A stretch of DNA of 64,000 bases from Bog-756 sp963704585 (GCA_963704585.1 OY969919.1:2666001-2730000), one strand, 5' to 3'. Shown: positions 25,427-34,570, counted from the stretch's first letter. Translations and numbers: made by a program. The notes: a model not told the origin generated them from the letters alone.

Positions 25427-26742
25427 CGCGGTTCCTTGGCCCGTTGGCCGCGGGGGACCGGCAGGAACGCAGGCGAGTTCCGGCACGGACCGCGCCGCAG
25501 GTGGAGCTCGGCGTGCTCTCCGAAGACCCGGAGCGCGCTGCGCACGAAGCGTGCGACACCGTCGGGGTGGCGGCAGGCGCCGCGGCCCTCGACGAGCCCG
25601 CAGATGGTGGGGATCGCCGCGAGCCCGCCCCGTAACGTGTTCGGGCGGTGCGCGAGCTGCTGCATCGCGCTGTGCAGCACGGCGAGCCCGTTCACGCACG
25701 GTCCGCACTGCCCGGCACCCTCGCGCTCGAGGTAGCCGACCACGCGGCTGACCTCGGCGAGCGGGCAGACGTCGGACGGGAGGAGCGCGACCACCCCGGC
25801 GCCGAGTGACGACCCCCGCGTGCGGGTGGCTTCCTCGGTGAGTGGGATCGAGAGCGCCTCGGCGGTCGTCAGCCAACCACCGCCGTAGCCGCCGAACAGC
25901 ACGCCCTGCACCCCTCGGGCCTGGTCGGGCCCGAGCTGGAGCACCGCACCCACCGGTGTGCCGAGGGGGGCCTCGAGGATCCGCGGCTCGTTCCACCGTC
26001 CGGTGACGGTCAGCAGCATCGTCCCCGGTGCCTCGGCGGTGCCGGCCGAGCGAAACCATGCCGCACCGAATCGAGCGACGAGCGCAGCGTGCGCGAGCGA
26101 CTCGACGTTCTGGACGAGCGTCGGCCGCCCGCCGACGCCCTGGTCGCGGACGGTCGTGATCCCGGAGAAGGTGGGGATGCCGGGCCGGCGGCCCACGATG
26201 GTGGCCACGACCGCCGACTCCTGGCCGGCGAGGAACCGGTCGGGTGCGACGACGACCTCGGTCTGGCAGTGCTCGACCCCCGCCCGGCGTCGCTCCTCGA
26301 GCGCGCGTTCGACCGGCCCGACCGAGCGGGCGGGCACGTGCACGTAGACGCGCCCAGCGCCGACGGCGGTCGCCGCCGCCGCCGCGCCGTCGAGCACGAG
26401 GTGCGGCAAGTGCTCGACGAGGAAACGGTCCTTGCCGCTCGCCGGCTCGCCTTCGGCTGCGTTGGCCACGACGACCGGCTTGCGGATCCCGGTCCCGCGG
26501 ACAGACCGCCACTTGGCCCCGACCGGGAACCATGCGCCCCCGTGCCCACGCAGCCCGCTCGCCTCGACCTCGTCGACGAGGTCGGCGCCGCGCCAGGCCG
26601 GGAGCTGGCCCCACTGGTCGAGGTGGTCCTCGAGGCCGACTGTGCTCTGCTGGTCGCCGACCCCGCGCAGCAGGCGCAGCGCCCCGGTCGGCGCTGGCAC
26701 CGTGCGCCGCGTCCCGCTCACGTCGAGCGATGTCGGCCCCAT
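25423..26742 (-). CDS. NuoF-like flavoprotein
   Basis: A 439-residue protein related to the NADH-binding 51-kDa subunit of complex I. The FMN/NADH loop resembles GHGGAWFPVGAKW, followed by NAAEGEPASGKDR. The C-terminal region has four Cys (GQCGPC, then TIC and GAC) that could hold a 4Fe-4S cluster, but the usual C-x2-C-x2-C spacing is altered. It overlaps the membrane gene upstream as TGATG. No other complex I genes are present, so it is probably a stand-alone NAD(P)H or ferredoxin oxidoreductase. Confidence 0.8.
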   Translation of the reverse strand: MGPTSLDVSGTRRTVPAPTGALRLLRGVGDQQSTVGLEDHLDQWGQLPAWRGADLVDEVEASGLRGHGGAWFPVGAKWRSVRGTGIRKPVVVANAAEGEPASGKDRFLVEHLPHLVLDGAAAAATAVGAGRVYVHVPARSVGPVERALEERRRAGVEHCQTEVVVAPDRFLAGQESAVVATIVGRRPGIPTFSGITTVRDQGVGGRPTLVQNVESLAHAALVARFGAAWFRSAGTAEAPGTMLLTVTGRWNEPRILEAPLGTPVGAVLQLGPDQARGVQGVLFGGYGGGWLTTAEALSIPLTEEATRTRGSSLGAGVVALLPSDVCPLAEVSRVVGYLEREGAGQCGPCVNGLAVLHSAMQQLAHRPNTLRGGLAAIPTICGLVEGRGACRHPDGVARFVRSALRVFGEHAELHLRRGPCRNSPAFLPVPRGQRAKEPR

Positions 26743-27878
26743 CACCGGCTCCCCCTGGTGGTCGTGCCCGCAACGGTGCCCGAGAGCGCGCCGGTGCTCT
26801 GGTCCACGTTGAGCGAGAGCACGAGCTGGATCGGCGGCGACGTGTTGACCGTCGCGTCGACCGTCCCGCCGTTGAGCGCGGTGACGACCCCCGAGTCGGA
26901 GCCGAAGGTCACCGAGCCAGAGGACATCGCGACCCCGCCGCCTTCGACCGCGCTGCCGATGAGGACGACCGTGAGCGGCGTCGCCGACGCGTTCTGCAGC
27001 TGCATCGAGAGCGTGACCTGGACCTGTCCGCCTCCGGCGTTGGCGGCCGTCTGGGTGCCCGAGATGCCGACGGTGAACGGCACCGAGGGGATCGAGCCCG
27101 AGCCGCCGGAGTGCGACGGGGTGGTCGTGGTGGTCGACCCCGCCGGTGTGGTCGTCGTGGTCCCGGCGGCCTTCTTCGCGAGTTGGGCGAGGAGAGCGTT
27201 CGACGTCCCCGCCCGGCGCGACCAGCCCGGCTTGAGCGGTCCGAGGACGGCGAAGACGACGATGACCAGTGCGATCACCACGGTGCCGACCGTCGCCACG
27301 GCGCGCTGCACGACGGTGAAGGTGCGCCCGGTCACGAGACGCCAGGCGACCACCGCGAAGACCGCCGCCGCACAGAGGATGTCGACGAAGAGGACGAGCG
27401 ACTGCGAGGTGTCGGAACCGCTCCCGAGGCCGTGGACGATGGCGATCGGCCAGCAGAGGTAGGAGAGCCAGTGGACGAAGCGCCACGAGGAGAAGCCGAT
27501 CCTCCGGCGGAGGGCGCTCGTGACGAGCACGGCGAGCATGAGGTCGAAGGTGAGTGCACCGAGGCCCACCCACAACGGCCGGTAGGCGGTCCGGAACGGG
27601 ATGAACGCGTCGGCGAAGCCGATCGGCACGTAACCGTCGCTCACCGTCGTGACGACGTGCACGCCGACGAACGCGACGCAGAAGAGCGAGAGGTTCCGGT
27701 GGATCGTCTGCGAGAGGAAGCGTGGCCACCGCTCGGAGGTCCAGCCGACCGAAGCCATCACCCCGACCACCACCGTCGCGGTCAGGAGCAGGAGCGCGAC
27801 CAACCCGGTCGCCCTGGTCAGGTACCAGAGCGCCTTCGAGCTGGCGGCGCTCGCGACGAGCGTCGTCGCCGCGGTCAT
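26742..27878 (-). CDS. Ferric-reductase-like transmembrane protein
   Basis: A 378-residue membrane protein with about six helices. Two His pairs, H60/H74 and H136/H149, lie in adjacent helices, the classical bis-heme arrangement of the ferric reductase-like domain. After the last helix, a Thr/Ser/Gly-rich linker leads to an extracytoplasmic strand-rich domain of about 120 residues. No flavinylation motif of the DxxSGAT type is present. It probably moves electrons across the membrane from the NuoF/ferredoxin pair. Confidence 0.78.
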   Translation of the reverse strand: MTAATTLVASAASSKALWYLTRATGLVALLLLTATVVVGVMASVGWTSERWPRFLSQTIHRNLSLFCVAFVGVHVVTTVSDGYVPIGFADAFIPFRTAYRPLWVGLGALTFDLMLAVLVTSALRRRIGFSSWRFVHWLSYLCWPIAIVHGLGSGSDTSQSLVLFVDILCAAAVFAVVAWRLVTGRTFTVVQRAVATVGTVVIALVIVVFAVLGPLKPGWSRRAGTSNALLAQLAKKAAGTTTTTPAGSTTTTTPSHSGGSGSIPSVPFTVGISGTQTAANAGGGQVQVTLSMQLQNASATPLTVVLIGSAVEGGGVAMSSGSVTFGSDSGVVTALNGGTVDATVNTSPPIQLVLSLNVDQSTGALSGTVAGTTTRGSR

Positions 27879-28861
27879 GGCACGGCGGGGGCCGTCACCG
27901 TGGCCAGCTGTCCGGTGGGATCGGGCGGCCAACCGGCCACGGTGACGATCGTGCCGTCCGGTCGCGCCAGCCGGGCGGGGAGGCGCCGGTCTTCGAGCCA
28001 TGCCACCGCCGCCGCGCCCTTGAGCATCGCCGCGGTCGAGGCGGTGTTCGCGTCGACGCACGACCCGGCCGCGACCGACACGGTCTTCCAGTGGGTGTCG
28101 GCGGGCAGGCCGGTCGCGGGGTCGACGAGATGGTGGACCGGGGTGCCACCGAGGAGCCAGCGACGACGCCCGATGCCGGAAGTCGCGAGGCCGCCTGTCG
28201 TGATCGAGACCGCCAGCGGGGCGGCCTCGTCCCCGCAGATGTCGGCAATGCCCACCGCGAAGCCACCCTCGGGCGCGTTGCGCACGGCGAGGTCACCGCC
28301 GAGCGAGACGAGCACGCCGCAGCCGAGGCGCGAGGCGATGGCGTCGCACGCCCGGTCGGCGGCCCAGGCCTTTCCGGTGGCGCCGAGGTCGAGCACCGTG
28401 CCGGCGGGCATGGCGACCGTCGACCGCTCGGGGTCGAGGACGACCGAGCGCCACCCGGGGACCGGCGCCGGCTCGGGGAGGGAGCCGGCGCATCCTGCGG
28501 CCAGTGCGGCGAAGTCACGGTCGTAGCCGAGCGCGCACATCGCGGCGCCGACGGTCGGGTCGACCGCGCCGTCGGTCAGCGTCGCGGCCCGCAGCGCGAT
28601 CGAGAGCGCCTCGACGAGCGCGGGCGAGATCTCGACGGGCCGGTCCTGCCTCGCGGCCGCGTGCAGTCGCGAGAGCTCGGAGTCGGCGCGGAACCTCGAC
28701 GCCAGACGGTCGACCCGGGCCAGCTCGTCGTCGAGGATCGATGTCGCGGCCACCAGCACGCTCGCGTCGGTCACCACCAGGTCCACCCGGGTCGACCACA
28801 CCGTCGACCGGTACACCGCAGGCGTGGACGTGCGGGGCGGCGTCGAGGTCAGCGTGCTCAA
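27875..28861 (-). CDS. apbE: FAD:protein FMN transferase
   Basis: A 328-residue ApbE-family protein that attaches FMN covalently to Thr or Ser of partner proteins. The segments LDLGATGKAWAADRA, GVLVSLGGDLAV and the later DPATGLPAD match the family. It overlaps the ferric reductase gene by 4 nt. A target with the usual motif was not seen in the cluster. Confidence 0.85.
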   Translation of the reverse strand: MSTLTSTPPRTSTPAVYRSTVWSTRVDLVVTDASVLVAATSILDDELARVDRLASRFRADSELSRLHAAARQDRPVEISPALVEALSIALRAATLTDGAVDPTVGAAMCALGYDRDFAALAAGCAGSLPEPAPVPGWRSVVLDPERSTVAMPAGTVLDLGATGKAWAADRACDAIASRLGCGVLVSLGGDLAVRNAPEGGFAVGIADICGDEAAPLAVSITTGGLATSGIGRRRWLLGGTPVHHLVDPATGLPADTHWKTVSVAAGSCVDANTASTAAMLKGAAAVAWLEDRRLPARLARPDGTIVTVAGWPPDPTGQLATVTAPAVP

Positions 28862-29217
28862 CTCGATCCGCTGACCACGGGGGCCTGCTGGTACGAGGGA
28901 GCCGGCGCGGCACTCGGTGTGTTGAGGTTCGAGCCGCCCGAGCCGTAGCCGCCACCCGCGTAGCCGCCGCTCGCGTACCCGCCCGTCGACTGGCCGCCGG
29001 AGACCGCCGAGGTCGAGCCCGACGGCTGCGAGGTGTGCCCGGGGAAGACCCGGCTCACGTACACGCCGAAGACCGCGACCGCCGCGACCGCGGCGAACCC
29101 GATCGCCTTCGTGATCGAGCGTGATCGCTCGATCGCGGCGTCACGGTGGAGACGGGCGGTGCGGACGGGGTCGGCGGCGCGTGCCGCCCGGGGCGCGTAC
29201 GTGCGGATGGTGCTCAT
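28858..29217 (-). CDS. Small membrane protein with Gly/Ser/Tyr-rich tail
   Basis: A 119-residue protein. One hydrophobic segment (AIGFAAVAAVAVFGVYVSRVF) starts about residue 39, then a low-complexity tail of GGYASGGYAGGGYGSGG-type repeats. No family recognised. It overlaps apbE by 4 nt, so it belongs to the redox operon. Confidence 0.55.
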   Translation of the reverse strand: MSTIRTYAPRAARAADPVRTARLHRDAAIERSRSITKAIGFAAVAAVAVFGVYVSRVFPGHTSQPSGSTSAVSGGQSTGGYASGGYAGGGYGSGGSNLNTPSAAPAPSYQQAPVVSGSS

Positions 29218-29290
29218 CACCCACAATCCTACGGAGTCATCCTGACGCTTCCATGACGCGTTTGTAAGATTTCGCGAAGAAAACCGCTGG

Positions 29291-30580
29291 TCAGGGGCTG
29301 TGTGAGCCCACGCTGCTCCGTGAGACGGCCTCCGATCCGGGTGCCGGCGGGAGGGAGGACGGGTGCGGCGCGGAGGCGTGCCAGCTGATCTCCATCCGTG
29401 CACCTCCGAGGCGGGACCGACCGATCGACCAGGTGCCGCCGCTGTTGCGGACCACCGCGTCGGCGATGGCGAGGCCGAGCCCGGTGCCACCCGGATCGTT
29501 GTCGACCCGGTGGAACCGGTCGAAGACGAGCTCGCGATGGGCTTCGGGGATCCCCGGTCCGGAGTCCTCGACCGACAGCACGACCTGGCCCCCGGTGTGG
29601 ACGACCCGCACCTCGACCGAGCCGCCCGTGCCCGCGTACTTGCACGCGTTGTCGAGGAGGACGCTCACCAGGCGGTCGACCGAGTCGGCGTCCGCCCGGA
29701 TCGTGGTCGGCTCGCCGGTGCCGGTGCATGCGAGGGTGATCGACGAGGCCCGGGCGACCGCGGCGAACCGCTCGGTGCAGCTCGCGGCGACGGCGGCCAC
29801 GTCGACCGCCTCCTTCCCCTGGCTCTCGGGGAGCTCGCCGTCCGCGTGGGCGAGCCAGAGGAGGTCCTCGACGATCGAGCGGAGCCGTCCGCTCTCGGAG
29901 GAGATCCGGCGGAGGGTGGCCTGGTAGCTCGGTGCGTCGCGGTCGCGGCTCAACGCGAGGTCGACCTCCGCCTCGATGACGCTGAGTGGCGTGCGGAGCT
30001 CATGGCTCGCGTCGGCGGTGAACTCCGCCTGCCGCTTGCGGATCAGCTCGATGGGCGCCGACGCGCGCAGGCCGACGACGAATGCGCCGGTGAAGGTGAC
30101 CACCAGGAGGAGTGCACCGAGCAGTGCTTCGGCGACCAGCAGGTTGTTGCGGGCCTGGCTGAGCTTGAGGATGCTCTCGCCGGCGACCAGCCACCCGTCC
30201 TTGGTGGGGATGGCGTCGAAACGCAGCGTGCTCCCGGCCACGGCGAGCGTGGTCGCCCCGTTGGACCACCGGCGCGGCGTGAGCGCGGGCGCGCCCGTTG
30301 TGAGCGCCGTCGCGACGCCCGAGGGCGAGACCTTCCAGACGAACGAGGGTGGGTCGTCGAGGTCGCTCTGGAGCGCGCCCTGGCTGTGGGCCGGGTTGTA
30401 GACCTGCTGGGAGACGTTGGTCAGCCGCTCGGAGAGCCGGACGTCGATGTCGTGGCTCAGGTGGGCGACGATGAACGAGTTGAGCCCCAGCGCGGCGACG
30501 AGCGCGACCGCGGCGACGATCGCGGTCGCGACCGACGCGACCTTCGCCGCGTGCACCCACCGCGCCGGCCGCCGGCTCAC
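29291..30580 (-). CDS. Sensor histidine kinase
   Basis: A 429-residue kinase with two membrane helices near residues 12-35 and 149-171, and an extracytoplasmic sensor domain between. H-box ADASHELRTPL has the phosphorylated H193; N-box LLDNACKYA, G1 DSGPGIP and G2 GGTGLGLAI follow. A GTG start lies 19 nt after the response regulator gene. A cognate pair with the regulator, presumably controlling the redox genes around it. Confidence 0.9.
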   Translation of the reverse strand: MSRRPARWVHAAKVASVATAIVAAVALVAALGLNSFIVAHLSHDIDVRLSERLTNVSQQVYNPAHSQGALQSDLDDPPSFVWKVSPSGVATALTTGAPALTPRRWSNGATTLAVAGSTLRFDAIPTKDGWLVAGESILKLSQARNNLLVAEALLGALLLVVTFTGAFVVGLRASAPIELIRKRQAEFTADASHELRTPLSVIEAEVDLALSRDRDAPSYQATLRRISSESGRLRSIVEDLLWLAHADGELPESQGKEAVDVAAVAASCTERFAAVARASSITLACTGTGEPTTIRADADSVDRLVSVLLDNACKYAGTGGSVEVRVVHTGGQVVLSVEDSGPGIPEAHRELVFDRFHRVDNDPGGTGLGLAIADAVVRNSGGTWSIGRSRLGGARMEISWHASAPHPSSLPPAPGSEAVSRSSVGSHSP

Positions 30581-30599
30581 CTCGAACCCACCGTGCCCG

Positions 30600-31268
30600 T
30601 CACCCGGGGACCAGACGGTACCCGACGCCCCTGACCGTCTCGATGTGCGCGTCCGCTCCCGTCAGCTTGGAGCGTAGGCGGGCGACGTGGACGTCGATCG
30701 TGTTCGACCCGACCGCGTCCGCTTCGTCGTCCCAGACCTGGACAGCGATGGCCCGCCGGCTCACCACCGCGGGCGACCGACGCAGGAGGAGCTCGATGAG
30801 GCCCGTCTCGATCACGGTGAGGACCACGGCCTCGCCGCCGTGGGAGACCTGCCGCGTCGAGGGTTCGAACTCGAGGTCGCCGCAGGCGAGCACCGGGTCG
30901 AGCGCCAGCGCCGGGCGGCGCTGGAGGGCGGTCAGCCGGGCGGCGAGCTCCGCGAAGGAGAAGGGCTTGACGAGGTAGTCGTCGGCGCCCCGGTTGAGAC
31001 CCTCGACCCGGTCCTCGGTCGCATCCCGGGCGGTGAGCATGAGCACCGGGGTCCGGTCGCCCCGGGCCCGCATGGCTTCGAGGACGTCGATGCCGCTCAG
31101 CTTCGGCATCCGCCAGTCGAGGACCGCGACCTCGTAGGAGTACGAGCGGAGGTAGGAGAGGGCGTCGGGGCCGTCGGCCACCGCGTCGACGACGTATCCC
31201 TGCTCGCGCAGGCCCCGCTCGAGCACCGATCGGAGACCCGGGTCGTCCTCGGCCACCAGCACCCTCAC
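30600..31268 (-). CDS. Response regulator, OmpR/PhoB type
   Basis: A 222-residue regulator. The receiver has acidic residues at 8-9, phosphoacceptor D51 in VLDWRMPKLSG and the conserved Lys in VKPFSFAE. The C-terminal winged helix follows from about residue 125 and ends RTVRGVGYRLVPG-like. Lies directly before the kinase gene in the operon. Confidence 0.93.
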   Translation of the reverse strand: MRVLVAEDDPGLRSVLERGLREQGYVVDAVADGPDALSYLRSYSYEVAVLDWRMPKLSGIDVLEAMRARGDRTPVLMLTARDATEDRVEGLNRGADDYLVKPFSFAELAARLTALQRRPALALDPVLACGDLEFEPSTRQVSHGGEAVVLTVIETGLIELLLRRSPAVVSRRAIAVQVWDDEADAVGSNTIDVHVARLRSKLTGADAHIETVRGVGYRLVPG

Positions 31269-31312
31269 CCGGGGAACCCTTCAACCGCCGGACCGGCTCC
31301 CTTCGGCCGCAT

Positions 31313-31999
31313 TCACCCTCCTTGCAGCACGCCGCCCGAGGCCAGCCACGAGCTCACGACGGGCACCATCACACTACCGAGGATCAGCCCGGCGACCAGG
31401 CTCGCCGCCTGCAGCCAGAGTCGCGCACCGGCGCCGCGTACCTGGCGGCTGGTGCGCCGCACGAGATCGGCCGGCGCGAGCTGCGCGGTGTCGAGCACGT
31501 GGCCGAGCACGTGGAGGGTCATCGCGCCGAACCAGAGGACGAAGCTCGCCTTGTGCACGAAGAGCAGCTCGCCGCGGTCGGCATGCGGGACGAGCAGCAA
31601 CGCGACGCCCGACGCGAGCACGATCGTGGTGAGGACCACGACCACCGGGCCGAGGAGGCGCAGGACGAGCGGTGGGGGCCCCTTCTCCCGGTACTCGCGC
31701 GAACCGGTGTAGTAGCGGACGATCCGCCAGCCGGTGCTCCCGATCTTGAGCACGGTGGGAGGGAGGAGGAGCATCCCGATGAAGACGTGGGGGGTCAGCA
31801 GGCGGTGGATGCTCAGCAGTGTGAAGCCCTCGGCCGCGAGCAGCACGAGGAGGACCGCGGCGGTGAGTCCGGTCAGCCGCGCGTTGCCCTCGACGCCGTC
31901 GGTGTCCGGCGCGCCGTCCGTCGGTGACGCGTGGTCGACGAGGCGCACGACGGTCGGTTCGGCATCGGGGTGGACGGACTCCGAGGATCGACCGGCCAT
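31313..31999 (-). CDS. Cytochrome b561-like membrane protein
   Basis: A 228-residue membrane protein with about five helices and several His in or near helices (IHRLLTPHVF, VHKASFVLWF, LHVLGHVL), consistent with heme b ligation. ATG 31999 is the best start; an in-frame ORF extends further upstream with low support. First gene of the redox cluster and probably its membrane electron-transfer partner. Confidence 0.65.
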   Translation of the reverse strand: MAGRSSESVHPDAEPTVVRLVDHASPTDGAPDTDGVEGNARLTGLTAAVLLVLLAAEGFTLLSIHRLLTPHVFIGMLLLPPTVLKIGSTGWRIVRYYTGSREYREKGPPPLVLRLLGPVVVVLTTIVLASGVALLLVPHADRGELLFVHKASFVLWFGAMTLHVLGHVLDTAQLAPADLVRRTSRQVRGAGARLWLQAASLVAGLILGSVMVPVVSSWLASGGVLQGG

Positions 32000-32148
32000 A
32001 TCCGACCCACTCTGACCGAGCAACCTGACGGCGTGATGACGACCCTGGTCACCGGTGGTGCCGCGGGTGCGCCGCACCGATCCTCGGCGGGTGCCGCGGG
32101 CACCCCGCACGCTGCGTCCGGCGCGTTCGATGTCACCCGAACGAACGA

Positions 32149-32177
32149 TTGACCCGCCGCACGACCGGGCCTAGCAT
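32149..32177 (+). promoter_or_regulatory. Near-consensus promoter facing a gene-poor gap
   Basis: TTGACC at 32149-32154 and TAGCAT at 32172-32177 with an optimal 17-nt spacer. Transcription would begin near 32184. No convincing coding gene follows on this strand, so it may drive the RNA described next. Confidence 0.55.
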
Positions 32178-32183
32178 GACCGC

Positions 32184-32540
32184 TGCAGGGCAGTGGGCCG
32201 TCTTGCAGTCGGCGGTAGCGTGGCGGGCGGCGGACCACTGGGCTGTTCCACGGGTTGGCGGCGACGGGGAGGGGATGGAAACAGTGTGTTGCCAAACGCA
32301 GTGTGCTCGATCCCGTACCCTGCGCCGGTATCCGTGCCGCTCTTCTCACCGTCGTGTACCGTGGCGCGCACTCGCGAGGTATCCCGACCGATTTGATCGG
32401 AGTCTGCGCCCACCGCACGGAGACAAGTTCGCAGCTGCGACCGGAGCGGGTACCGGCGCAGCTCTCCATCCTCCGGGTTCCCCGACGTTGGCTGCCCCCC
32501 TGCCCCTCGTGGTAGTCGGCGCCGGGGACCCGGCGGGCTC
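32184..32540 (+). ncRNA. Candidate structured noncoding RNA
   Basis: Begins about 7 nt after the promoter -10. Three supporting pairings were found by eye. CAGTGGGCCG (32191-32200) pairs with CGGACCACTG (32231-32240), one mismatch. A 16-bp helix joins 32320-32335 and 32446-32461, with two G-U pairs. CCGAT/ATCGG forms a local hairpin near 32390-32400. A 6-bp GC hairpin with GGAC loop at 32520-32535 could be the end, without a T-run. No hallmark of RNase P, tmRNA, SRP RNA or a known riboswitch was recognised. It runs toward the convergent leuD end and could also act as antisense to its 3' region. Open frames here have poor codon character. Confidence 0.4.
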
Positions 32541-32567
32541 TCCCTTCCCTCGCTGAGCCGCCCGTGG

Positions 32568-33161
32568 TCAGCGCGTGGTGGGGAGCCAGGTCGGACGCAC
32601 CGCTTCGTACGCGGTGATCTCGTCCTCGTAGCGCAGGGTGAGGCCGATGTCGTCCCACCCGTTGAGCAGGCGCGCCCGTGTGAACTCGTCGAGGGGGAAG
32701 GTCGCCTCGATGCCGACGGCCGGCGCCTCGACGGTGCCCTGCCCGATGTCGACGGTGAGTTCGAGCGAAGGGTCCTCGCGGACCGCGTCGAGCAGGGCGC
32801 GTCCCGTCGCCGCGTCGACCTGCACGGGAACCAGCCCCGCCTTCGTGCAGTTGTTGCGGAAGATGTCGGCGAAGCTCGGTGAGACGACCGCCTCGAACCC
32901 GTAGTCCTGCAGCGCCCAAACTGCATGCTCCCGCGAGGAGCCGATGCCGAAGTTGGCGCCGGCGACGAGGATCGTCGCGCCCGCGTACTCCTCCTGGTTG
33001 AGGACGAAGTCGCGATCGTCGCGCCACTCGCTGAACAGGCCGGCGCCGAACCCCGTCCGTTCGACCTTCTTGAGCCAGTCCGAGGGGATGATCTGGTCGG
33101 TGTCGACGTCGGAGCGGTCGAGCGGCACGGCGCGTCCCGTGACGACCGAGACGGCCCTCAC
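32568..33161 (-). CDS. leuD: 3-isopropylmalate dehydratase, small subunit
   Basis: A 197-residue subunit of isopropylmalate isomerase in leucine synthesis. The swivel-domain signature NFGIGSSREHAVWAL and the early DVDTDQIIPSDWLK stretch identify LeuD. GTG overlaps the leuC stop by 4 nt, giving translational coupling with its partner. Confidence 0.95.
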   Translation of the reverse strand: MRAVSVVTGRAVPLDRSDVDTDQIIPSDWLKKVERTGFGAGLFSEWRDDRDFVLNQEEYAGATILVAGANFGIGSSREHAVWALQDYGFEAVVSPSFADIFRNNCTKAGLVPVQVDAATGRALLDAVREDPSLELTVDIGQGTVEAPAVGIEATFPLDEFTRARLLNGWDDIGLTLRYEDEITAYEAVRPTWLPTTR

Positions 33162-34570
33162 TGGTCGAGCTCCGCCGGCGAGGCGAAGTGGCCCGCCACA
33201 GCTGTCGCGGCGGCGACCGCAGGCGAGACCAGGTGGGTGCGACCGCCGCGTCCCTGGCGTCCCTCGAAGTTGCGGTTGGAGGTCGATGCCGCGCGCTCGC
33301 CGGGGGCGAGCTTGTCCGGGTTCATGGCGAGGCACATCGAGCACCCCGGCTCGCGCCACTCGAAGCCGGCAGCCGTAAAGATCGCATCGAGTCCCTCGGT
33401 CTCCGCCTGCGCCTTCACGCGGTGCGAGCCGGGCACGACGAGCGCACGCAGCCCGGCGCGGACCCGACGGCCCTCGAGGACCGCCGCCGCCGAGCGGAGG
33501 TCCTCGATGCGGCCGTTGGTGCACGAGCCGATGAAGACCGTGTCGACCGGCACGTCGTGGAGGGCCGTGCCGGCGGCGAGCCCCATGTACTCGAGCGCGC
33601 GCGCCGCCGCCTCGCGCTCGGCGGGATCGTCGAAGGAGGACGGGTCGGGCACCCTGCCGCCAATGGCCACCACCTGGGCGGGGTTGGTGCCCCACGTCAC
33701 GAACGGCGAGAGCGAGCCGGCGTCGAGGACGACCTCGCGGTCGAAGGCCGCGCCGTCGTCGGTGGGCAGGGTCCGCCAGTCCGCGAGTGCCTCCTCCCAC
33801 GCGGCGCCCTTCGGTGCGTGGTCGCGCCCCTCGAGGTACTCGAAGGTCACGTTGTCGGGGGCGATCATGCCGGCGCGCGCGCCCGCCTCGATCGACATGT
33901 TGCAGACCGTCATGCGCCCCTCCATCGAGAGCGCACGCACCGCCGGCCCGCGGTACTCGATGACGTGACCGGCGCCGCCGCCGGTGCCGATCCGCCCGAT
34001 GACCGCGAGCACGAGATCCTTCGCCGTCACGCCGTCGGGGAGCTCGCCGCCGACGGTGACGGCCATGGTGGCCGGCCGACGCTGGGGGAGGGTCTGCGTC
34101 GCGAGCACGTGCTCGACCTCGCTCGTGCCGATGCCGAACGCGAGCGCGCCGAACGCGCCGTGGGTGGAGGTGTGGCTGTCGCCGCAGACGATGGTCATGC
34201 CCGGCTGGGTGAGCCCCTGCTCGGGGCCGATGATGTGGACGATGCCCTGGTTCGCGTCGCCCATCGGGTAGCACGTGATGCCGAATTCGGCGCAGTTCTC
34301 CGCGAGCACCTCGAGCTGCCTTGCCGACACCGGGTCCGCGACCGGCTTGTCGATGTCGATGGTCGGCACGTTGTGGTCGGCCGTCGCGACCGTGAGGTCG
34401 GGGCGGTGGACGGTGCGCCCGGCGAGCCGGAGCCCGTCGAAGGCCTGCGGTGAGGTGACCTCGTGGACGAGGTGGAGGTCGATGAAGAGGATGTCGGGCT
34501 CGTCAGCCGAGCCGGGGCGGACGAGGTGGCGGTCCCAGACCTTTTCGGAGAGGGTGCGGGGACCAGTCAC
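33158..34570 (-). CDS. leuC: 3-isopropylmalate dehydratase, large subunit
   Basis: A 470-residue aconitase-family subunit carrying the 4Fe-4S cluster. Cluster Cys residues lie in the family segments IGSCTNGRIEDLR and CSMCLAMNPD; the early LHLVHEVTSPQAFDGLR is typical. With LeuD it converts 2- to 3-isopropylmalate. It lies 22 nt after greA, so the genes are probably co-transcribed. Confidence 0.96.
   Translation of the reverse strand: MTGPRTLSEKVWDRHLVRPGSADEPDILFIDLHLVHEVTSPQAFDGLRLAGRTVHRPDLTVATADHNVPTIDIDKPVADPVSARQLEVLAENCAEFGITCYPMGDANQGIVHIIGPEQGLTQPGMTIVCGDSHTSTHGAFGALAFGIGTSEVEHVLATQTLPQRRPATMAVTVGGELPDGVTAKDLVLAVIGRIGTGGGAGHVIEYRGPAVRALSMEGRMTVCNMSIEAGARAGMIAPDNVTFEYLEGRDHAPKGAAWEEALADWRTLPTDDGAAFDREVVLDAGSLSPFVTWGTNPAQVVAIGGRVPDPSSFDDPAEREAAARALEYMGLAAGTALHDVPVDTVFIGSCTNGRIEDLRSAAAVLEGRRVRAGLRALVVPGSHRVKAQAETEGLDAIFTAAGFEWREPGCSMCLAMNPDKLAPGERAASTSNRNFEGRQGRGGRTHLVSPAVAAATAVAGHFASPAELDQ

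Larger units (their letters stand above)
32000..32567. other. 568-nt gap between the redox cluster and leuD
   Basis: Longest stretch without a convincing protein gene. It holds the plus-strand promoter and candidate RNA described separately, and presumably the minus-strand promoter of the redox cluster near 32000-32140, which was not identified. Near-repeats of a GGTGCCGCGGG type lie at about 32057-32105. Confidence 0.5.

Noticed and set aside
32149..32556. Plus-strand open frames (135 and 86 residues) in the gap before leuD
   Set aside because: Weak codon bias, no domain, and an odd composition rich in Arg, Cys and Pro; the base-pairing suggests RNA instead.
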